A stretch of DNA of 53,577 bases, from NCBI GenBank assembly GCA_009731375.1, contig BJOX01000163.1, positions 281,738-335,314 on the forward strand. Reading direction: 5' to 3'. The translations under genes and the position numbers were made by a program. Source of the stretch: Paulinella micropora (lineage: Eukaryota > Cercozoa > Imbricatea > Euglyphida). The notes under the pieces were generated by a model that was given only the letters and a program-made list of their open reading frames with translations, ran no database searches and had not been told where the DNA came from. The number at the start of each line of letters is the position of its first letter. Positions within the stretch are counted from its first letter, which is position 1. Below are positions 1 to 53,577 of this stretch, piece after piece.

Positions 1-41
<41 letters not shown>

Positions 42-78
42 TGTGTGTGTGTGAGAGAGAGAGAGAGAGAAGGAGAGA

Positions 79-113
<35 letters not shown>

Positions 114-146
114 CGTGCGTGTCTTTCTCTCTCTCTCGCTCTCTCT

Positions 147-237
<91 letters not shown>

Positions 238-336
238 GGTTTTTTGCTGATAGCGTTTTGCACAGCTGCCTAAATATGTAATGAGATGTATGTACACATA
301 TATATATGTATACATACATACATATATATATATATT

Positions 337-374
<38 letters not shown>

Positions 375-383
375 CAGAGAGAG

Positions 384-424
<41 letters not shown>

Positions 425-469
425 AAGGTGTTTTTTTTAAATACCGTATTGCACAGCAGCCTGATTATA

Positions 470-480
<11 letters not shown>
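1..480. repeat. (GA)n/(GT)n/(CT)n with a duplicated 40-bp island
   Basis: Dinucleotide repeat. A non-repeat island (GTTTTTTGC..., TTGCACAGC-GCCT) occurs at about 236-280 and again at 428-468, both directly after (GA)n, so repeat plus island was duplicated. Confidence 0.85.
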
Positions 481-1090
<610 letters not shown>

Positions 1091-1147
1091 GACAGAAAGA
1101 TTGATTGATGGACCTGAATGCGCTGTCCGGTCTTGGTTGAGTGAGTA

Positions 1148-1530
1148 GCTGTCTTGTTGGGAGTACTGTATAAAGAAAGAGAAAAAAAAAGAGGTAGATG
1201 GATGGAATGAGTAGATGTCTTGTTGGGAGTACTGTAGAAAGAAAGAGAAAAAAAGAGGTAGATGGATGGAATGAGTAATGATGTCTTGTTGGGAGTACTG
1301 TAGAAAGAAAGAGAAAAAAAAGAGGTAGATGGATGGAATGAGTAGATGTCTTGTTGGGAGTACTGTAGAAAGAAAGAGAAAAAAAAGAGGTAGATGGATG
1401 GAATGAGTAGACGTCTTGTTGGGAGTACTGTAGAAAGAAAGAGAAAAAAAAGAGATAGATAGATGGATGGTGGAATGCGTAGCTGTCTTGTTGGGAGTAC
1501 TGTAGAAAGAAAGAGAAAAAAAAGAGGTAG
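1148..1530. repeat. Six-copy minisatellite, about 65 bp unit
   Basis: GTCTTGTTGGGAGTACTGTA starts at about 1151, 1217, 1283, 1348, 1413 and 1484, followed by GAAAGAAAGAG, poly-A, and GATGGATGGAATGAGTAG. The spacing is 65-71 bp. Confidence 0.85.
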
Positions 1531-1568
1531 ATGGATGGATGGATGGCTGGATGGATGGATGGATGGAT

Positions 1569-1626
<58 letters not shown>

Positions 1627-1726
1627 GGACAGAAGGAGAACGAGAGAGAGAGAGAGAAGAGAGAAGAAAGATATATATATGTATAAAATATATGTATATG
1701 TATGTATATATATATAGAGAGAGAGA

Positions 1727-1760
<34 letters not shown>

Positions 1761-1958
1761 AAGAGAGAGAAAGAGAGAGAAAGAGAGAGAGAGGGAGAGA
1801 GAGAGAGAGAGGGAGAGAGGGAGAGAGGGAGAGAGAGAGAGAGAGGGAGAGAGGGAGAGAAAGAGAGAGAGAAAGAGAAAGAGAGAGAGAGAAAGAGAAA
1901 GAGAGAGAGAGAGAGGGAGATAGATAGATAGATAGTTGGATAGATAGATAGATAGATC

Positions 1959-1999
<41 letters not shown>

Positions 2000-2073
2000 G
2001 TATAGATAGATAGGTATAGATAGATAGATAGATAGATAGACAGATAGATAGACAGATAGACAGACAGATAGAC

Positions 2074-2111
<38 letters not shown>

Positions 2112-2112
2112 T

Positions 2113-2167
<55 letters not shown>

Positions 2168-2175
2168 ATAGATAG
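1530..2175. repeat. (GGAT)n, (AT)n, (GA)n and (GATA)n tracts
   Basis: Successive pure tracts with sharp changes of motif. No gene is seen. Confidence 0.95.
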
Positions 2176-2194
2176 GTTTTGCCTGTTGCGCTTG

Positions 2195-2455
2195 GTGCGC
2201 TCCCAATGTGTTTTTGTATGGCGTGTTCCTATGAATATAAATACATACATACATACATATATACATACATACATACATACATACATACATACACAAATGC
2301 ATACATACACACATACACACATACACACATGCAGTTTTTGTATGGCGTGTTCCTATGAATATACATACATACATACATACATACATACATACATACATAC
2401 ACACACACACATACACACATGCAGTTTTTGTATGGCGTGTCCCTATGAAAATATA
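2195..2455 (+). repeat. Three copies of a 35-bp island in CATA repeat
   Basis: GTTTTTGTATGGCGTGTTCC and TATGAATAT recur near 2210, 2335 and 2425 with CATA and CACA between them. It resembles the half-exon arrays further right, but I could not place an exon here. Confidence 0.75.
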
Positions 2456-3223
2456 TATACATACATACATACATACATACATACATACATACATACATAC
2501 ATACATACACACACATACATACAAACATACATACATACATACATACACACACAAACACATATACATACATAAATACATGCATACATGCATACATACATAC
2601 AGATATACATACATACATACATACATACATACATACATGTATGCAAACATACATACATACATACATACATACATACATACATACATACATACATACATAC
2701 ATGCATGCATACATACATGCAGACATACATACATACATACATACATACATACATACATACATACATACAAACAAACAAACATACATACATACATACATAC
2801 ATACATGCATACATACATACATACATACATGCATACATACATACATACATACATACATGCATGCATACATACATACATACATACATACATACATACATAC
2901 ATACATACATACATACATACACAGACAAACAAACATACATACATACATACATACATACATACATGCATGCATACATACATACATACATACATACATACAT
3001 ACATACATGCATACATACATACATGCATACATACATGCATACATACATACATACATACATACATACATACATACATACATACATACATACATACATACAT
3101 ACCGAAATGTCTTGAAAAGAGAGCGCCACCACTGCTGCCTGTGTATAGTATGTATGTATGCATGTATGTATCTATGTATGTACGTATGTATGTATGTATG
3201 TATGTATGTATGTACGTTTGTTC

Positions 3224-3279
<56 letters not shown>

Positions 3280-3640
3280 GCTGTTTGTTGTTGTTGTTGA
3301 TATTGTTATTGTTGTTGTTGTTGTTGTTGTTGTGGTTGTTGTGGTTGTTGTTGTTGCTGTTGTTGCTGTTGTTGTTAGAAGAAAGAAGAAAGAAGAAAGA
3401 AGAAAGAAGAAAGAAGAAAGAAGAAAGAAGAAAAAAGAAAAAAGAAAGAAGAAAGAAGAAAGAAGAATGTATGTATTTAAATATGTATGTATGTATGTAT
3501 GTATGTATGCATGTATGTATGTATGTATGTATGTATGTATGTACGTATGTATGTATGTATGGTGTGTATGGTGTGTATGGTGTGTATGTGTGTATGTCTG
3601 TCTGTATGTATGTATGTATGTATGTATGTACCATCTATCT
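2236..3640. repeat. Long CATA tract facing a TATG tract
   Basis: (CATA)n to 3100, then a 45-bp unique island (AAGAGAGCGCCACCACTGC), then TATG, (GTT)n, (AAAGAAG)n and TATG again. The CATA and TATG blocks are complementary and could form a large hairpin. Confidence 0.9.
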
Positions 3641-3769
3641 TTATTATTGTGCATGCTCGAAGCCCTCTCTGCACACACATATACACACATGCATACATTT
3701 CTACATACATACAAAATACACACATTCACCTACATACACAAACACGGAGTATAAAATGCCTACATGTTT

Positions 3770-4327
3770 GACTGTCCTGCCTGTCTGCCTGTCTGTCTGT
3801 CTGTCTTGTGTCTTTGTCTGTCTTTGTCTGTCTTTGTCTGTCTTTGTCTGTCTTCTGTCTCTGTCTGTCTTTGTCTGTCGTGTGTGTATGTTTCTGTGTG
3901 TCTGTATGTATCTGTATGTTTGTGTAGTGTACATGCCACAAAGACAGACAAAGACAGACAAAGACAGACAAAGACAGACAAAGACAGACAAAGACAGACA
4001 AAGACAGACAAAGACAGACAAAGACAGACAAAGACAGACAAAGACAGACAAAGACAGAAAGACAGACAAAGACAGACAAAGACAGACAAAGACAGACAAA
4101 AACAGACAAAGAAAGACAAAGAAAGACAATAAGTCAAACACAGACAAAGACAGACGACAGACAAAGACAGACAAGAAATCAAACAAGCACACACAGACAC
4201 AGACACAGACACACAGACACACACAAAACACACACATACAGACAAAAACACATACCAACAGACACAAACACACAAACATATACAAACACACAGACAGACA
4301 GACAGACAGACAGACACAAACAGAGAG

Positions 4328-4365
<38 letters not shown>

Positions 4366-4370
4366 CATAA
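3770..4370. repeat. Complementary GTCTTTGTCT and AGACAAAGAC decamer arrays
   Basis: The 3805-3880 array is the reverse complement of the 3940-4160 array, with about 60 bases between (GTGTACATGCCACAAAG). (CA)n and (GA)n follow. Confidence 0.8.
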
Positions 4371-5011
4371 ATACATACATACATACATACATACATACGT
4401 ACATACGTACATACGTAGGTGCGCACGTACGTACGTACGTACGTATGTACGTACGTACGTGAGTACGTACGTACGTGAGTACGTACATACATACACATGC
4501 ATGCATACATACATACATACATACATACATGCATGCATACATGCGTGCATGCATGCATACATACATACATACATACATACATACATACATACATACATGC
4601 ATGCATACATGCATACATACATACATACATACATACATACATACATGCATGCATACATACATACATCCATACATACATACATACATACATACATACATGC
4701 ATACATACATACATACATACATACATGCATACATACATACGTACATACAAACATACATACATACATACATACATACATACATACATGCATGCATGCACGC
4801 ATGCATGCATGCACGCATGCATGCATGCATACATATATGCATGCATGCATGCATGCATACATGCGTGCATGAATACATACATACATACATACATACATAC
4901 ATGCCATAAATACATACATACATACGTACATACGTACATGTACGTACGTACGTATGTACTTACATACTTGCATACTTACACACATTACATACATTACATA
5001 CATTACATACA

Positions 5012-5042
<31 letters not shown>

Positions 5043-6029
5043 CATACATACATACATACGTACATACGTACATACGTAGGTGTGAACGTACGTACGTACG
5101 TACGTACGTACGTACGTATGTACGTAAGTACGTACGTACGTGAGCCACGTAGGTACACACATACACATGCATACATACATACATACATACATGCATACAT
5201 GCATACATACATACATACATACATGCATGCATGCATGCATACATGCATACATGCATACATACATACATACATACATACATACATACATACATACATACAT
5301 AATTGCATGCATACATGCATACATACATAAATACATACATACATACATGCATACATACATACATACATACATACATACATACATGCATGCATACATACAT
5401 GCATGCATGCATCCATACATGCATGCATGCATGCATGCATGCATGCATACATGCATGCATGCATGCATACATACATACATACACGCCATACATACACGCC
5501 ATACATACATACATACATACATACAACATACATACATACATACATACATACATACATACATACATACATACATACATACGTACGTACATACGTACGTACG
5601 TACATACGTACGTACGTACTTACATACTTACATACTTACATACATGACATACATTACATACATTACATACATTACATACATAAATACATACATAAATACA
5701 TACATAAATACATACATACATACATACATACATACATACGTATGTACGTACGTACGTGAGTACGTACGTATCACGTACCTACGTACGTGAGTACGTACAT
5801 ACATACACATGCATACATACATACATACATACATACATACATACATACATACATACTTACATACTTACATACTACATACATACATACATACATACATACA
5901 TACATACTTACATACTACATACATGCATACATACATACATACATACATGCATACATACATACATACATACATACATAATACATACATACATACATACATG
6001 CATGCATGCATGCATGCATGCATCCATAC

Positions 6030-6060
<31 letters not shown>

Positions 6061-6526
6061 AATACATACATACATACATACATGCATGCATACATGCATG
6101 CATGCATGCATACATGCATACATGCATGCACATATTGCATGCATGCATGCATACATGCATGTATGCATGTATGCATACATACATACATACATACATACAT
6201 ACATACATACATACATACATACATACATACATACCATACATACATACCATACATACATACCATACATACATACATACATACATACATACATACATACGTA
6301 CATACGTACGTACGTACGTACGTACGTACGTACGTACACGTACGTACGTACGTACATACTTACATACTTACATAAATTACATACATTACATACATTACAT
6401 ACATTTACATACATTACATACATTACATACATACATTACATACATACATTACATACATACATACAAACATACATACCATACACACACATACATAAATACA
6501 TACAATGTACATACATACATACATAG

Positions 6527-6540
<14 letters not shown>
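4365..6540. repeat. Higher-order CATA repeat with ACGTACGT blocks
   Basis: Four blocks of ACGTACGT with GAGTACGT (about 4385-4490, 4925-5160, 5575-5790, 6290-6360) are separated by CATA/CATGCATG. They are joined to ACATTACAT stretches, giving a superunit of about 600 bp. Confidence 0.75.
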
Positions 6541-6568
<28 letters not shown>

Positions 6569-6824
6569 CGTACATACATAAATACGTACATACATAGACA
6601 CACACACACACACACACGCACACGCACACGCACACACACGCACACACACAACACACACAACACACACACAACACACACACAACACACACACAATCCAAGG
6701 AGCCACTTTTTTCAGTCTTTGTCACGCACTAATTGAATGTTATCGCTTGAAGAAAGGAGAGAACTAAAGGGAAGGTAAACGAGTTGAATCTAAGAGTGCC
6801 GTACCTATCTGTCTGCGTGCGGGT

Positions 6825-7250
6825 TTATGGCACATTTGTTGTGACAATAGTGAACTGTTTACAAACCACGCGAAAGATGTTCAAAAAGGTAGCACCTGCG
6901 GATAGAAGAGAGGAAGACGCAAAAGGGCATGCTTCTGAAGCATAGTCAATGAAAAGAGGCCATGCCTGCAGGGACTGACACAAAAAGCGGAGGTTTTGTT
7001 GCAGAATTAGTGGCAAGCCTTCCACCACAAAAACCTCGTATTTCGGTTGCCGCGAAACATCACGTGACCGCTCAAGTTTAATCATGAGGCCTTTCAACCT
7101 GCACCTGCACTGAACGGCCACAACGGAATAAAATCCTAAGAGTGAGTGTTGGGAGAATTTGGGTGATACCGAAATGATAAAATCCCCTCTGTAGGGCCCA
7201 CAGTAGGGGTGTTCGTATTGTTTGCCCTTAGAGGCAGCTCTGAGGCTCAT
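6825..7250 (-). CDS. Unrecognised open frame, 141 aa
   Basis: Starts with ATG at 7250 and ends at TAA (6825), within the first unique DNA of the window (6700-7930). Composition looks protein-like but no motif is recognised. It contains a run of hydrophobic and Cys residues near the C-terminus. It could be chance, or an exon of a gene divergent from the 7TM-RGS gene. Confidence 0.25.
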   Translation of the reverse strand: MSLRAASKGKQYEHPYCGPYRGDFIISVSPKFSQHSLLGFYSVVAVQCRCRLKGLMIKLERSRDVSRQPKYEVFVVEGLPLILQQNLRFLCQSLQAWPLFIDYASEACPFASSSLLSAGATFLNIFRVVCKQFTIVTTNVP

Positions 7251-7412
7251 ATTTCTTGAAGAAAAATGAAGCTTCAGCTGCTTCCTCTTGCGCCGTACTT
7301 CTCCACAATTTTGTTACTTTGCGAATAATCTTTTACTAGCAGCTAAGCTTTTGGCGCCGCCCAATTGCATGGAGCCAGGATGGGCAGTTTTGCCCACTTT
7401 ACAGTGTATTTG

Positions 7413-7724
7413 TTAATGAGTACTTGTATGTATCCATGTCATACAGATTTCAAAAACCTGTCGCTCCCAACTGCTAATCATAATGCCCGCGCGTAGCATG
7501 CCGATCATTCGCTGAAGTCCATAGAACTGATGGGTCAGCTGTTGAACCAGTTCTTCTAGCAGTATACTAGCTCGTCTCCACTTCTCTGCATACGAGCCAC
7601 GCAGGGATTCAGCTACCAGCCGGACAGCCGCGGCTGAAAACCAGGGTGTGTCCTGCTCATTTGCAAGAATTTTTCCCTTACTTTTTTTTTTTGAAGATAC
7701 GCGGTGTCTGGCAAAACTCAATCC
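7413..7724 (-). CDS. Unrecognised open frame fragment, about 100 aa
   Basis: Reads SFARHRVSSKKKSKGKI, then ANEQDTPWFSAAAVRLVAES and SYAEKWRRASILLEELVQQL, a plausible amphipathic helical stretch. It has no ATG at its start and ends at a stop at 7413. It may be an exon of the same minus-strand gene as 6825-7250. Function unknown. Confidence 0.25.
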   Translation of the reverse strand, partial: GLSFARHRVSSKKKSKGKILANEQDTPWFSAAAVRLVAESLRGSYAEKWRRASILLEELVQQLTHQFYGLQRMIGMLRAGIMISSWERQVFEICMTWIHTSTH

Positions 7725-7943
7725 TAGTCCGGCTTGATTTGCAAAATAGCTAAAAGGCTGCCATGAGAGCTGTGGATTCCTTCTCCAGACCCGCGATGTC
7801 CTACTTTCGTTTCAGAGATGCATACGCATGTGACATTGTCGCAGAGACATATGCGTCCTGTAAAAAATTGTGTACATACACCATAGGCATAAATTTTAAA
7901 TTCTTATACATCAACGATCAACATTTTTAGGTTTATTGTGGCG

Positions 7944-52402
<44,459 letters not shown>

Positions 52403-52565
52403 GTATGTATGTATGTATGTATGTATGTATGTATGTATGTATGTATGTATGTATGTATGTATGTATGTGTGTATGTGTGTATGTATGTATATACGTATGT
52501 GTGTATGTGTGTATGTATGTATGTATGTATGTATGTATGTATGTATGTATGTATGTATGTATGTA

Positions 52566-52862
52566 TCGAAAGGTATCATCATCATCCTTTATCCGAGTCA
52601 CATACTGGACGTACCGACGGGTATGTATGCATGTATGTATGTATGTATGTATGTATGTATGTATGTATGTATGTATGTATGTATGTATGTATTATGTATC
52701 TATGTATGTATGTATGTATGTATGTATGTATGTATGTATGTATCGAAAGCTATCATCATCATCCTTTATCCGAGTCACATACTGGACGTACCGACGGGTA
52801 TGTATGTATGTATGTATTTATGTATGTATGTATGTATGTATGTATGTATGTATGTATGTATG

Positions 52863-52896
<34 letters not shown>

Positions 52897-52988
52897 TATA
52901 CGTATGTATGTATGTATGTATGTATGTATGTATCGAAAGCTATCGTCATCATCCTTTTTCCGAGTCACATACTGGACGTACCGACGGG
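52566..52988 (+). repeat. Array of three 3' half-exon copies of exon 28
   Basis: Copies near 52566, 52743 and 52933 repeat CGAAAGCTATCATCATCATC, CGAGTCACATACTGG and ACGTACCGACGG followed by GTATGTATG, at about 180 bp periods. They keep the donor and lack the FDVVRDV part. In the exon frame they read ESYHHHPLSESHTGRTDG. Confidence 0.85.
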
Positions 52989-53249
52989 TATGTATGTATG
53001 TATGTATGTATGTACGTATACATATACATACGTATGTATGTATATACATACGTATGTATGTATGTATGTATGTATGTATGTATGTATGTATGTATGTATT
53101 AATGTATGTATGTATGTATGTATGTATGTATGCATGCATGTAAGTATGTATGTATGTATGTATGTATGCAAACAGAACATTCGCACACATGTGTATATGT
53201 ATATATATATATATATATACATGTAAATATATATATACATATATATAAT

Positions 53250-53281
<32 letters not shown>

Positions 53282-53302
53282 CTAGCTAGCTAGCTAGCTA
53301 GC

Positions 53303-53354
<52 letters not shown>

Positions 53355-53371
53355 GATAGATAGATAGATAG

Positions 53372-53427
<56 letters not shown>

Positions 53428-53577
53428 GAGATATCGACTAATGTCAGAAAAAAGGAGCTTCTGATTTCGTCAACCAAGGAAGTCTGTGGGTAAAGTATTA
53501 ACCCGATGCCCAGCTAAGCCGTGATGTTTGCACGGAAGGGACTGATACAGGCGATACCAAAGCTCCCTAGTACCAGG
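53428..53577 (-). mobile_element. Family B dispersed element, copy 3 (runs off the window)
   Basis: After (GATA)n comes GAGATATCGACTAATGTCAG, the reverse complement of the family B 3' end, followed by 130 more matching bases to the window edge. Confidence 0.8.

Overview
This window is eukaryotic nuclear DNA from a genome packed with simple repeats. About 90% is tetranucleotide, pentanucleotide, dinucleotide or minisatellite repeat: CATA/TATG, ATCT/GATA, CT/GA, TAATG, CCTAT, TTCTA and a 20-21 bp unit. The organism cannot be named from the sequence. A receptor-like 7TM-RGS gene with GT-AG introns, together with an R2-type retrotransposon that has a restriction-like endonuclease, suggests a protist or alga that uses heterotrimeric G proteins.

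Almost all apparent open frames are translated repeats. Joining short non-repeat islands bounded by AG and GT on the + strand gives one frame that stays open across 28 putative exons, from 7944 to 52402. It holds 1,511 coding bases in about 44.5 kb, or 503 codons, and is open at the 3' end. Intron phase matches at every junction. The product starts with a 12-residue N-terminus, then has seven hydrophobic segments (exons 2-14), then a region resembling an RGS domain (exons 16-22), then a charged tail (exons 23-28). I read it as a 7TM-RGS-type regulator of G-protein signalling. The reading is an inference, made without any database search.

The most striking feature is how the introns are built. 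Beside many exons lies an array of degenerate half-exons separated by simple repeat. Arrays upstream of an exon repeat its 5' part and keep the AG acceptor but lose the donor. Arrays downstream repeat its 3' part and keep the GT donor but lose the acceptor. Exons 9, 12, 27 and 28 carry both kinds. The intact copy always sits at the edge of the array facing the rest of the exon. The introns therefore seem to grow by repeated tandem duplication of splice-junction segments plus adjoining microsatellite.

Layout: 1-6700, repeat with higher-order units; 6700-7930, mostly unique DNA with two unrecognised minus-strand frames; 7931-31203, exons 1-17 and their arrays; 31402-39468, inside intron 17 and antisense to the gene, two nearly identical full-length R2-type non-LTR elements in head-to-tail tandem plus two 3' stubs; 40549-52402, exons 18-28; 53428-53577, the end of a second dispersed element (family B). 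Families A and B both end in the same few bases and abut (ATCT)n, suggesting microsatellite-targeted insertion. Two short inverted-repeat elements occur at 27361-27522 and 47122-47334. Seven runs of N (two of them large) interrupt the assembly.
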